Below, piece by piece: positions 10,506 through 20,801 of a stretch of 64,000 bases of DNA. Source of the DNA: Bedellia somnulentella. Taxonomy: Eukaryota; Arthropoda; Insecta; Lepidoptera; Bedelliidae. Under the pieces are notes generated by a model. The model had not been told where the DNA came from, searched no databases, and saw only the letters and a program-made list of their open reading frames with translations. The position numbers were made by a program, and so were the translations under genes. The stretch's first letter is position 1, and the number at the start of each line of letters is the position of its first letter. The stretch is taken from positions 5,015,695 through 5,079,694 of the forward strand of contig OY755190.1 of NCBI GenBank assembly GCA_963576735.1, read 5' to 3'.

Positions 10506-11316
10506 TGTCGTAGGATGATTTGATGATTAGGTTTTTTGCAAAAAACCTAGGGATTTTGCAAAAATCCGGATAATTAGACAACGGTTATAATATTTTCTAA
10601 TCTTACTAGGTTTTTTGCAAAAAAACTAGTTGGTTTAGTAAGATTGTACTTCTTTAATGCTGATTGGCTGATTTCTGATTGCTCGCCTACACCTTATTCT
10701 GATTGGTTCGTCATTGTGGTATTGAGATATTATAGCTAGAGTTATAAAGGGTAAGAAATGACAATACTTATTTGATACTAGGAATTAAATATTTTTCTTT
10801 ACTCTTTTGTTGGAGTAAAATTACAATCACGTTCGGACATATTATACACAGATCAAGTTACCCCAAACTAAGTAACACTTGTACTAACTCAGCGATATAT
10901 TTAATATAATATAATACACATACGCTCATCACATAAATGTTGCTCTCAGCGGGGATCAAACCCGCAACCTCCAGACCGAAAAGCTAGTCAATACTATGTT
11001 TATACTTAGGAACTTTTTGTAACTAAAATTAAAATAACAATCAAATTATATGTCGGTAGGAACAATGAAGTAAGTACGTCTTAATTAATAACCAATCAGA
11101 GATGACGTGTTTATGGGGCACTGCAATCGACCAATCAGTGTACAGTATTCATAAAAACTGACATTTCGTTTCGGAGTCATACTAAACCAACTAGTTTTTT
11201 TGCAAAAAACCTAGTAAGATAAGAAAATATTATAACCGTGTTGTCTAATTATCCGGATTTTTGCAAAACCCCTAGGTTTTTTGCAAAAAACCTAAACATC
11301 AAATCATCCTACGACA
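10506..11316. mobile_element. MITE with about 145-bp TIRs made of palindromes
   Basis: The ends tgtcgtaggatgatttgatg and catcaaatcatcctacgaca are inverted; the complementary arms reach about 10650 and 11175. Each arm contains perfect palindromes such as aggttttttgcaaaaaacct and a gga-ttttgcaaaaa-tcc block. The interior carries a minus-strand tRNA-like piece and no ORF. It sits in the FEN-like gene with TATA-rich flanks. Its tatgtcg terminus resembles that of the MITE at 4967-5577. Confidence 0.8.
10940..10990 (-). repeat. tRNA-like fragment inside the MITE
   Basis: ctctcagcggggatcaaacc followed by cgcaacctcc is the reverse complement of the 3' half of the tRNA-like repeat at 4236-4307. Confidence 0.6.
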
Positions 11317-11380
11317 TATATATTACATATAAAATTTTGAATAATATTAAATACGTTTTCTTGTTCGTCTTTATTTTCAA

Positions 11381-12343
11381 CTAGTGGATCGTCCCAGCTT
11401 CGCACGGGTAGCGTTGTTTTTTAAATATCTGAGGTTTCTTTCTTTAGTCACTGCTCAAGCATTGTGAAATTCAGCGCAATGTTTTCAATTCATTAAATTT
11501 ATAGCACTCCCTAAACAGTGTAGTTTGGTGATTTTTAATGCGCTTAATTGATCGGTTCAGTATTTCCGTTTAATAGCAAATTTTGGAATAAAACGCTATG
11601 AAGTATTTATAACAATCTAAAAAATAAATAATTACGTGTTGTAGGATGCAACTACTGGCGCCATCTAGTATGTTATATGTAAATTAGTAACGATTCGGTT
11701 TTGGTCACGGGCGCGATGGCTTATTTTATGTATAATTTCGGTGTTTTTCTACCGATTTCTATGTTTTTTTTTATTGAATAGGTAATAATGTTACCTTTTT
11801 TAAATTAGGGATGAGTGAGAGGTTTACAAACGTAAGAGTAAATAAATATAATCAGAATGTTCCGAACTGCTAAGCTATCAGGAATTACACGTGTTATTGT
11901 GAGTCAACCGTAAAAGATAGAGATAAACTGTTGAATATTTTTTTTAGATAATTTTATGAAGAATATTTCCGTCATACATGATTTCTATGTTGGTTTAACC
12001 ATTAAGGCTGCACACGCGACGGAAGCTTAAAAAATGTAGTAACTTCTCCCGTTTTCCCCAAATTTCCCAAACTTCCCCTTTACTACTCTGCTGAAAAGTA
12101 TACAAAAACCTGCCCAGGAGTATGGAGAATAATTGTACCAAGTTTCGTTAAAATCCGTCGAGTAGTTTTTGTTTCCATAAGGAACATACAAACCGACAGA
12201 CAGACAGACAGACATACAGACAAAAATTTTACTGATTGCATTTTTGCCATCAGTATCGATCCCTCATCACCACCTGATAGTTATGTTGAAAATATATTTA
12301 ATGTACAGAATTGACCTCTCTACAGATTTATTATAAGTATAGA
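11381..12343 (-). mobile_element. Non-autonomous Helitron, about 960 bp
   Basis: Read on the minus strand it begins TCTATACTTATAAT and ends gatccaCTAG, inserted between A and T, as expected for Helitrons. GC-rich sequence (cccgtgcgaagctggg) precedes the CTAG. An acagacag tract lies inside. Near-identical copies are at 21001-21989 and 30591-31510. It interrupts the FEN-like reading frame exactly at an A/T site. Confidence 0.8.
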
Positions 12344-12559
12344 TTAATTCACTGCCACCGAACTTAATGAAAGCTTTCTGGAATTCATTAGATTTTTCCA
12401 ATAGCTTGTAAGGTTTTAATTTTCCTTTCCTGAATAATGCAGGATTATAATCGCACCCTGTTATTGCGTGAAATCCAGGTAAGCTTTGACAAACAGATTC
12501 TCCTAATTCTGCATGTATCGTTGTTACATGTAATCGATTATTTGAGCATAGCTTTTCCT

Positions 12560-12850
12560 TCCACCGGCCATTTTTGATATAAAGGAATGAAGCCTACTGG
12601 TGTAATACCTATGAGCACCTTTCAATTTGCAGTAAATCCTTCCTTGTAGTGTAAATACCACCACACACGCTTATCAACTGTAGATGGTATTTCTACTTGA
12701 AACTCTGTACAATCAATAATGACTTTAGTGTTACTGTAATTTGGATGAAAGCAGGCCGGCATTCGTAAGAAAGGTTGCTCGATGAGCAAAAGTCTTTACA
12801 ATAGTATTACATTTTTGGTGCTTCGTTTTTTTTGCCAAACTTGATAATCT
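12560..12850 (-). pseudogene. DDE_Tnp_4-like transposase fragment
   Basis: The minus-strand translation gives VWQKKRST, a stop, PFLRMPACFHPNYSNTK, VIIDCTEFQVEIPS (the first catalytic Asp in IIDCTE), VWWYLHYKEGFTAN, a stop, KVLIGITPVGFI, and after a frameshift FISKMAGGRKSYAQ. This order (IDCTE, then W-Y--YK, then GITP-GFISF-GGR-S) is that of DDE_Tnp_4 transposases. The second and third catalytic acids are not visible. Stops and a frameshift make it a pseudogene. Its 3' end runs into the FEN-like frame near 12540-12560. Confidence 0.65.
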
Positions 12851-13097
12851 TCGAATTGCTTGATATTTCAGTTTTAACTTCAGAGTAACATATATCTTTG
12901 CCACTATATGTATAAATATTGCAGATGAATGTTTTTCCTTCATTTCCGATACGCGAAAATATATTAACTTGGCATTATTTGTCAATTTTAGTACTATGAA
13001 TATTTTCCATCATTTCAATTACACTTGATTAGCCGCCGAATGTTCCTTTTTTTGCCACAGTGCGCGCTGTGATCGATTCTTGTTCCCCCACCCCCTA

Positions 13098-13533
13098 CTT
13101 TGCACCTAGCGAATAGACCTTTAAAGTGTCTGGCAATATAGGGGAACCATACAAATTGTCTGGCTACTGAGGAAACATCATTTTATAGTTCTCCAAATAA
13201 CATATATAAAATTCAGATTTTATACTATGACTAAAGTATCATTAAAATTAACCGTACTTTAAAGGTGTCTGGCAGGGGGTTGCAACTGTACTAAGTGTCT
13301 GGCTGTGGACGAGGCGATTTCTAAGATCACCACTAATAAAATATATGAAAACTAAGCTTTATACTATACCTAATTTGAGATACATTTTTACACACCTTTA
13401 CTACCTGTTACCTGCCAAAGCCGGGGCGACCCAAGTTTCATAGCCTGGGATCGTTCTTACCTGTATAGTGGGCATACACAGAGAAACTTTTAGACTTTAT
13501 ACTATAACTAAGGTCTGGCCGTCGCGGGCTCTT
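13098..13533 (-). repeat. Right long TIR
   Basis: Reverse complement of 5910-6342 with a few substitutions; the tgtctggc motifs recur in the same spacing. Confidence 0.85.
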
Positions 13534-13902
13534 GCTCTATAATATAATATAATAATATCTGATTTCTAAAGGTTGCCTACATAAATGAAATAATTCTGTA
13601 ATCGGTTAATTGGTTCGGAAGCCTATTTATAACAAAACAAAAATACACACAAACAAAGCTATTCTTCTTTTAATATGAATATGACGTTCTATGGTACTTC
13701 GATAATGTAGATAAAATCTAAGCAAGACAAGTTTGATAGAGATACTTATCTGTGCCAATGTAAACTGCGTCAGTTAATGTGTGAATTTTGATTAGTTAAA
13801 CTGTATTTGGGACTTTATAAACATTTGGGTGGACATATTCGTAGTGTAGTTCTAATCTCTTCTAAAACTTTGACAATATCTGTCATTTTCTTGTATACAG
13901 AC
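13534..13902. other. no gene seen
   Basis: AT-rich flank of the long-TIR transposon without a motif I recognise. Confidence 0.5.
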
Positions 13903-14320
13903 CATATTGCACCAAAGATCGAAAAGGGAATATTAAGATAGTTTGGGCACAAAGAGAGGATGGATGAAAATAAAATGATGAAATAGATACCGATTCGCTG
14001 TTGCAGCGGCGCAAGAAGTACTGATACTCTGTATCTTATACTGTGGCGTTACATTTTTATACACGTGTATTTTTTGTTGTATTTTTATAGTTTTTTGTGT
14101 GTTGTATTTGTAAAATAATTGTTTTTATTGTGCCTACAACGGCGCGAATAAAGGTATTTTCTTCCTTCTTTCTTTAGATATATGGAGTAAATGTGGACGG
14201 CATTATCAGTAGAGGATGACCATGGAGAAAACATTTAGATCACATGGATGATGTCCTGAAAAAAGCAGGCTTCCGAAGTATGAACAATAAAAGGGCATGC
14301 ATTAAAAGATTGAAATAATG
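13903..14320 (+). repeat. RTE LINE 3' fragment split by another insertion
   Basis: 13903-13990 (tagtttgggcacaaagagag) and 14173-14320 (agtagaggatgaccatgg, aagcaggcttccgaagta) are successive parts of the RTE C-terminal coding region. Between them is about 180 bp ending in gcgcgaataaaggtatttt plus (cttt) repeats, the look of another LINE's 3' end. Confidence 0.65.
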
Positions 14321-14992
14321 GTGTGACTATATGCATTTATTTATACTGCTACTTCGTTCGAATACCCTTAAACATAATATAGTATAAACTGGGTCATCTG
14401 AGTTTCCTCACGTTTTCCCTCATCATTTACAAACTTCATAAATTATCTACACTTGCAACTTTGATAAGGACATAGAGGAAGATGTCCGATTCTGAACTGA
14501 CCCTAGATATGTTTTAAGTATGTGTTGTAACGATGTATTTCACAATACTATTTCTTTTTTTTTTCTATAGTTGAGAACTTATTGATGAGAAACAAAAGAT
14601 GAGAAGAATTATAAACTAAGATCACTAGACTAATAGCTTAATAGACAAACAGGTCGTAGGGTTTATCAGTTTAGTAAAGTCCTATGTCACATTACATAAG
14701 TTTAGTAATGGTCAGAATTTTCATTAAACGTAGGAAAAAACCTCAGGCATTCTAGATCATGGGCGCTAATTTGCACTTGACTTTATAGCTCGGCCGTAAT
14801 TACAAGTTGTGTGGACAAATCTGTTGGTATTACGACGTTGACACTTTTCTTATCTTTTTAATTGTATAAAATCTAGCATTTTTACACGATGCGAATATAT
14901 TCGAACTAGCAACCTGGCCCGGCTTCCAAGCAAAGTTTTTTCTGGAAAATTATCTATATATAATTATATACTATAGATAATTTAATAAATAA

Positions 14993-15046
<54 letters not shown>

Positions 15047-15106
15047 GTGTGTTTTAAAATTCGTTGTTAATTATAACATCATTGCATATATTATGCATAT
15101 GCATAT
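14321..15106. other. no gene; (TA)n microsatellite
   Basis: No coding signal. 14998-15045 is a near-pure TA dinucleotide run. Confidence 0.7.
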
Positions 15107-15230
15107 AAACACGTCTATAAATCCCATATAAAGATTGCCAGAGGTCGAAATTTTTGACGGTACAGTCTCTGGAAGTTGGGTATACTTAAATATTGTAAAG
15201 CTAAGGATGGTGTTGGTGATTTTGATTGAT
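15107..15230 (-). repeat. R-SINE, very diverged fragment
   Basis: ctataaatcccatataaag-ttgccagag and gtgttggtgat match the tail half of the family in reverse; the rest is decayed. Confidence 0.4.
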
Positions 15231-15417
15231 GTAGATGCCTATAACTACCGCCTTGATGCCTTGGGCGGACGAGCACGACCTCAGATCGAAGTGGCGGAGC
15301 TATACAAAACATGTGACAAAGAATTCTCACAAAGCAGCAAAAAGAAATATTTCTTTTATTTTCAAAAATGTATTATTGTAAAGTTACTTTAAAATATAGT
15401 TTTATAATCTCCTTGCT
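15231..15417. other. no gene seen
   Basis: An 85-codon ORF runs through here (15135-15392) but its start lies in repeat-derived sequence and it has no motif; treated as chance. Confidence 0.4.
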
Positions 15418-15550
15418 TTATAGTATCGGCTAATATAGCCTTAACGCTTTTCTTTCCACGGATGTATTAAGAGGCGGCTTAGGGTTTTTAAGCCATTGTT
15501 GGACGATGTAGCTGAAGACACATCAGCAACCATCCTTTATTTTTTAATGT
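15418..15550 (+). repeat. R-SINE, diverged 5' fragment
   Basis: tagtatcggcta-tatag, taagaggcggcttagggttt and atcctttatttt follow the order of the family head. Confidence 0.45.
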
Positions 15551-15860
15551 ATCACTAAATATAACTCAGCTACAATACATTCAACTATGATAAATTAAAT
15601 TGGGCTTCTGCATGAAAGGCGGGCTCATGTTCACACATTGAGCTATTTTGGTTTTATATTTAAAAACTCATTCAAATATCCTACTTTCTTATAATTCTTT
15701 TAAATCATCTATTCTGACATATCTTCCTCTCAAAAACCACTTGAACATCTCTTGCAACTTCACAACTGATGATGAAAAGAGCTAAATCCCTGTCCGACAT
15801 CTCAAGGATCCCGAACCAGTCTGTATTGAAACCAATTCTGATAAAGTACTTGTTTGTGCC

Positions 15861-16102
15861 GTGTAGTGCCGGCTTAGATTGTCACTACCCCATTCTACCC
15901 ACGGGAGTCGAAAGAGGCGACTAAAGCGTGGGGCTTTTTTAAGTGGTTTTTGGGCGGTGCGGTTGGAGACCCATCACCTAAGATACTTTATTTCTACCAC
16001 CATGCTCCCTATCAACTTCCAAATGTAGCTGAGGAGTTTATTGATCAGCTTTGGCTACCCCGTTTTGGGATTTATGGTAGATAGTGAGTATATGTATGTG
16101 TT
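15861..16102 (+). repeat. R-SINE copy, subfamily 2
   Basis: The head gtgtagtgccggcttag-ttgtcactacc-cattctacccacggg is characteristic of a second subfamily (tgccggc...tgtcacta versus tgtcggc...tagcacta). The tail is gtgagtatatgtatgtgt. Confidence 0.8.
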
Positions 16103-16392
16103 TGTTGGAATAAAGTAATCTTCACTTAGTATTGAATATTTTATATGAATTGGCCAGTTGTGTTCCAGGAGCAGAAGACCTCACCCAGTACATCGCGCGA
16201 AGATCACACCATAAAATGTAATTACCTAGAACAAATAATATTACGTTAAATTCACTTGTATGCCAGGTAGAAAATATTGGTTTCGAAGACTTATAAAGCA
16301 TTATAAAAACGCATATATAATTTCCTAAGGGGCTCGAAGCTTTTCGAGCTCTTCAACTACTCTTTTAGTCTACCAACTCTCAATAATTTAGC
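16103..16392. other. no gene seen
   Basis: No ORF or repeat recognised. Confidence 0.5.
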
Positions 16393-16467
16393 GTGGGCCC
16401 GGATACCAACACTATAGTAAGCGTTTTAGTCTAAAACGCTTACTATAGTGTGGGTATCCGGGCCCAC
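16393..16467. repeat. 75-bp near-perfect palindrome
   Basis: Arms 16393-16429 and 16431-16467 are exact inverted copies except for one mismatch (gtgggcccggatacc at the outside, gcgttttag at the centre), around a single central T. It is a strong hairpin former. Confidence 0.95.
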
Positions 16468-16531
16468 AGTGGTAATGGTTTGTGTTCTTCTAAGCACTGA
16501 ATCATATTAATTCTCGGATTATAATTCAGGG

Positions 16532-16743
16532 ATACATACATATGCAAACGGCTATAAATGCCTAAAAGAGGTAGCCGAAGCTTCAGACAAACAAATTCTT
16601 CAGTCATTTTTGGGGAGAAAAGATTGTAAAATGAAGGCTGATGGCGATGGGTCTCTAACCGCATCGCCCCTGAAAAATCCCCTTAGGTGTTTCACTAACA
16701 TCCACATAAGAAGGGTTGTGCTAATTTAAGCTGACACTACACA
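16532..16743 (-). repeat. R-SINE copy, minus strand
   Basis: From acggctataaatgcc through gtctctaaccgcatcgccc to agctgacactacacag. Confidence 0.75.
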
Positions 16744-17884
16744 GTAATTGGCGTTTACAGCTGCAGCACAGTTTTTAACTTGCAAAATGTATTAGTTACC
16801 TATTACTACGAAAAATATATTTTATTTATTTATTTTTTAATAACGGCAACCTGGTGATAATTATAACGTAATTTGGCAGACAATATCCTACCTAAGCTGC
16901 AATATTACAAATTTATTTTTATACCCTCCGAGATACAAGCCGTGAGCCCCAAACGTAAGCCAAAAGTTCTAACTAAAAGACCCCGAAAGCAATACCACAA
17001 CATTAATATAGAAATCAGCCCAAATCACCAATTCGACACTAAACAACTAACATACATATAATATAAGAGTAGCAAGGTAAGGTGTCCAACCCACCCTGGT
17101 CTCGACAGAAGCCACACTCGGTCAAACACCGGCAGTGAACGGAGCCATAAACACGTTTCACACAGAGGGCGTTGGTGTCCAACTATTTCGAACAAGTGCA
17201 ACTATTTGGAACATATTTAAACGGTAATGTAGTTTGTGTTTTTTTTTATTGTGTAAGAAGTTTTGTTTTCAAAGAGGTTGTAGGGCAGTGTATTGTGTTG
17301 TTTAGAATGAATTAATATGCTTAAAATATTGAACTAACAAAGTTCTCTGTTTATTTTTATTTTTAGTAAATTAGCAAGATTAATGCAATATATAGATTAA
17401 ATACCTTTAACACTTAAAAATCACTATTTCACGACACCTTTTTCATCCAAAATATGTTTATATTTGTTATACATTAAATCTTTGTATGCATGAAAATAAC
17501 ATACCTCCTTTGCTGATTTAGTAATAACAGCATGAAAACTAATAGATACCTGCATTCATTCCCGCACGATCCAAGAGTAACCATACATAAAACGTATTCT
17601 TATGCAAAAAAACATCTATACAAATAACAACACATATTCAAAGAACAAAAGGCAAGGGAAAAGCCTTGTTAATTCATATACTAAGCCTCTGCCAGCAAAA
17701 AGTATCGAAGTAATCAACACGTTTAACCATATACAATACAGGGAAAAAAGTTATTATGAATGTGAAGATAAAATACTCGTACTAGATGCCCTAGAACGAA
17801 TAAATCTAAGAAAATAATAAGTAATTTAATTAACTAATCCTTGCTTACCTCGCCCGATTAACCTATTAGCTTAATTGATTTCTA
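16744..17884. other. no gene recognised; two small ORFs
   Basis: ORFs at 16873-17061 and 17602-17817 are lysine- and asparagine-rich, as random AT-rich sequence tends to be. No repeat match was seen. Confidence 0.45.
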
Positions 17885-18122
17885 TGTAGTGTAGGCTTAG
17901 AATAACACTACTATATTATCGTGTTGGTGTCATTTGATGCGATTTAGGGTTATGTGTTTTTTTAAGTGTATTTGTGTGATGCGGTTTGAGACCTATCAGC
18001 ATTCATCCTTTATTTTTTATTTTTTTCCTAACTAAACTTTTAAAAATGGCTTAGAAATTTCAAATTTCGAAGCTATGACTACCTTTTTTTGGGATATATA
18101 ACGAAGAGTATATGAATATGAA
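17885..18122 (+). repeat. R-SINE copy, diverged
   Basis: Head tatgtagtgtaggcttagaa, middle gtgatgcggtttgagacct, degenerate tail agagtatatgaatatgaat. A second, cleaner copy follows directly. Confidence 0.65.
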
Positions 18123-18130
18123 TGATAAGC

Positions 18131-18388
18131 TGTGTAGTGTTGGCTTAGAATAGCACTACCCCATTTCTTCCGGTGGGTGTACGTAAGAGGCGACTAACGG
18201 TATTGGGGCTTTTTAAGGGATTTTTGGGCGATGCGGTTGGAGATCCATCACCAACAACCTTTATTCTAGCATCTTTTCCCCACTCAACTTCCAAAAGTGG
18301 CTGAGGAATTTATTATTTCTCAGCTCTGGCTACCCCTTTTAGGGATTTATAGCCGTGAGTATATGTATGTCTATGAATGTATGTACTT
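18131..18388 (+). repeat. R-SINE reference copy, subfamily 1
   Basis: Complete: tgtgtagtgttggcttagaa at the head, cgtaagaggcgactaa, gatgcggttggagatccatc, cttccaaaagtggctgagg, ctctggctacc, and the tail tagccgtgagtatatgtatg. The head matches the RTE 5' end at 6411-6480 and the tail matches the RTE 3' end. ggttggagatcc could serve as a Pol III B box (inference). Confidence 0.9.
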
Positions 18389-18595
18389 ATTATAAACGCA
18401 AGGCCGAGTCGTTAAGAAGATCATTTGGTATGTTATTAGTCTCGTTAAGAATGAATAGATGAAGTATATGACCAATGTTCCAATCTTTTGAGAGCCTTTA
18501 GGATGTTTATTTGATATTTTCTCAGAATAAAGCAAAGTTATCGATCATAAAGGCAATTAAGTTGATCCTTTCAACATCCTTTGTATTATACATTC

Positions 18596-18805
18596 ATATA
18601 CTCACGCCATTATTTGCCATTGGGGGGCAGATACTATTGATCGCCACTTAATATGATCCTGGTAAACCTCTCTAGCTTCGTTTACATCCATCAATCTTTT
18701 CATACATGCTCTTTTATTCTTCATACTTCGGACGCCTGCTTTTTGAGCACACTCTCTATTTGGTCCAGGTGTGTCTTCTGTGGTCGTCCTCCAAGTTTAA
18801 AACAA
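18596..18805 (-). repeat. RTE LINE 3' fragment, minus strand
   Basis: Reverse complement of the RTE C-terminal coding region and tail (tatactcacgccatta, ctctagcttcgtttacatcc, ggacgcctgctttttgagca). The LINE reading frame is broken. Confidence 0.8.
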
Positions 18806-19157
18806 CATAGTACCAAATCCTACCTCTCGCTTTAGGGGTATTGATTTTGGGTACTTTTGGGAATTAGATCCATCCAATGTATACTATACAATTTTTTTCC
18901 TTTGAAATATTGTTGCATGGTATTCTCAAGAATAATTAAATAATGTAAAAAAATATTAAATTCCACGTATTTGATTACAATACAGTTTCGCCATGGGGAT
19001 TATAGCCCCCGGGCATAGGTCACCACAGATTACCTTACGCAAAGACACAAAAATGTGGGTCTGTCAACCGACCTCTCAAATTCAGGTCTGATAAGTGATC
19101 AATTATGCAGGTTTTTGACCTTTTTTCTTGACCGAGAAAACGGTTAAATATATATTA
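18806..19157. other. no gene seen
   Basis: AT-rich; nothing recognised. Confidence 0.5.
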
Positions 19158-19421
19158 CTAGCTTTCCGCCCACGGCTTCGCCCGCGTGAAACTCGGTTAT
19201 ATTGCGGTATGAAATACAACTATAAGAAAACTTCTCATTCCTACGATTTCCCTCGGGAACATCATTTTTTTCCGGGATAAAAAGTACCCTATTATTTAAT
19301 CCAAATTTCTAACTATACGATTGCTAAATTTCAAAGCAATCTGTTGAGTTGTTACGGCGTGAAAGCGGAACAAATAAACAAACAAACAAACTCACTTTCC
19401 CATTTATAATATTAGTAAGGA
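19158..19421 (-). mobile_element. Short non-autonomous Helitron
   Basis: On the minus strand it starts TCCTTACTAATATTATAAAT and ends with a GC-rich gcgggcgaagccgtgggcgg block before aaagCTAG, inserted between A and T. The acaaataaacaaacaaac tract is typical of this dispersed family. No ORF. Confidence 0.75.
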
Positions 19422-19617
19422 TAGTAAGGATATAGATAATGAACAAGCGGTTGTGTCCTTTGATTCTTTAGCGGCATAGTTCTTGAAACATGCAGCAATT
19501 GATTGAACCCAACGGTAAAGAATAAACGTTGAGTTTAGCTTGAGTCTTACTTATTGTTTCGAGTTATAGTATTTGAATAAAAAATAAAAATTAGCCAATG
19601 AAGTTTCAAAATTAAAA

Positions 19618-19760
19618 TGATGCGGTTGGAGTACCAAAAACCTTTGTTTTACAAACTTTTCCCCACCAAACTTCTAAAATTATCTGAGGAATTTCTTACA
19701 CTTTCTCTGGCTACCCCTAGGGATTTATAGCCGTGAATATATGAATGTATGTATGTTTGC
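19618..19760 (+). repeat. R-SINE, 5'-truncated
   Basis: Begins in the middle (gatgcggttggagtaccaaa) and ends tagccgtgaatatatgaatg. Confidence 0.7.
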
Positions 19761-20569
19761 CTAATGATAACGAAATCAAAGTAACTATTGCTAAACAAAA
19801 ATAACTTAGACTGCTCTCAATCCTGTACTTAAACCGAACTTAGCCTTCGCAACTAAATCATAACACCTTACAAAATTAGTGATTGCTTTCTCTTACAACC
19901 AAGTTACTCAATTATTTATATTACAAAACATGTACTTGAGACAGTTTTCGATGTACATGAAGAATAACCTGTAAATGACCTTCATTGGCTAACGCACTTC
20001 ACGCACTTTAGGTATTTTGAAAATTATTATATTAAGTATATCGCAATAAAAGTGGCCTTGAACGACAAACTATTTACGGAAGTTGTATGTTTAATTACAC
20101 TTTACCATTTAAATTTCTTGTCCAGAAATACTTTTGTTTTTGATTTTATCTGGTTGCAAGATTATATTTGAAATTGTCAGACAAAAATAGAGTATAGAGT
20201 TGTATGAGCTAAGATTTACTAAAAGTGTGAAGGCCTTTGATGAAGTTGAAATGTAAAAAAATAAGTTATCAGCGTTGTCCGTAGTGAGGTGAGGGCAAAA
20301 CTTTGTAAGAATGCATACTTAGTTGAGGACAAAACTACCTTTTCTTTTTTAATGAACACCTTGCAGTACGGTGGAAGAATTAATTTAATTATAATTTGTT
20401 GAATTTCAACAGCCAGAAAAATCAAAATGCTAACAATACCACATGCACTAACTAACACGTCTTTTTTACTTTCAAACAATTTCCGTTTTTCATTGCAACA
20501 ATCATAAAAACTTACCAATCCATACGTGAACCAATTAGGTATTTTATTTTTCAGGTCTCTTAACAAGTG
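19761..20569. other. upstream region of GMC-A
   Basis: No repeat recognised. A pyrimidine tract with cag (attttatttttcag at about 20541-20554) lies 15 bp before the GMC-A start codon and could end an intron in the 5' UTR. The promoter is not identifiable. Confidence 0.35.
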
Positions 20570-20801
20570 ATGGTTCTATCAATACTGATACTGTTTCTGA
20601 TAGCATTATGTTCATCACCTACATCATCAAGTTATGAAGAATGGAGCTCGAACAGCATACATCGAAGTCCTCGCTACAAGAAATCTTCTCTACAAAACCC
20701 TATGATAGATTATTTGATGCAGACGAAAGCTCCTAACTACTATCCGGAAACGCCGAACGATTTCTTCGATTTTCTAAGAGATTCTTATCCCCTGCCACGT
20801 G
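20570..20801 (+). CDS. GMC-A exon 1
   Basis: Signal peptide and a short linker ending in [13 protein letters not shown]. The donor is gttagt, weaker than in the paralogues but in the same phase. A GTG just upstream (20567) is not the start. Confidence 0.85.

Larger units (their letters stand above)
9993..12560 (-). pseudogene. FEN1/PIN-like 'GCDY' protein of the long-TIR transposon, broken by insertions
   Basis: Minus-strand pieces read consecutively: 12560-12344, 11380-11317, 10505-10174, then an intron (donor gtatgt, acceptor ttacag) and a last exon at 10093-9993. The first piece contains LPGFHAITGCDYNPALF followed by RKGKLKPYKLL, which resembles the GCDY/helix-turn region of FEN1/XPG nucleases. 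The frame runs straight across the Helitron junction (11380/12344). A one-base shift lies just past the MITE junction. Then come LPPYKSELLQQFLRAN, NNGWVLENDQYHFKWFEGDQ and LPNYVSD. The last exon is a 32-residue acidic tail rich in D, E and S, ending in a stop. I recall the HA-TGCD and WFEGDQLP patterns from uncharacterised, often TE-linked animal proteins; the activity is inferred only. Confidence 0.65.
5910..13533. mobile_element. Large DNA transposon with about 430-bp TIRs, heavily nested
   Basis: About 430 bp at 5910-6342 reappears as its reverse complement at 13098-13533; the outermost bases are aagagccc and gggctctt. Between them, on the minus strand, lie a DDE_Tnp_4-like transposase piece (12560-12850) and a FEN1/PIN-like gene (9993-12560). 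Later insertions account for much of the 7.6 kb: an RTE LINE at 6408-9807, a MITE at 10506-11316 and a Helitron at 11381-12343. Removing them leaves about 2.4 kb plus coding remnants. Stops and frameshifts show that the element is dead. The IDCTE form of the first catalytic Asp is closer to ISL2EU-like than to Harbinger elements in my memory of these families; the target duplication is unclear. Confidence 0.75.

Noticed and set aside
14998..15045. TA run as an origin or regulatory site
   Set aside because: Plain dinucleotide microsatellite.
16873..17817. Two basic small ORFs as a split gene
   Set aside because: No matching splice phases or recognisable domain could be shown.
20219..20566. 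115-codon minus-strand ORF upstream of GMC-A
   Set aside because: No known domain, low-complexity AT-rich codons, no splice or promoter support.
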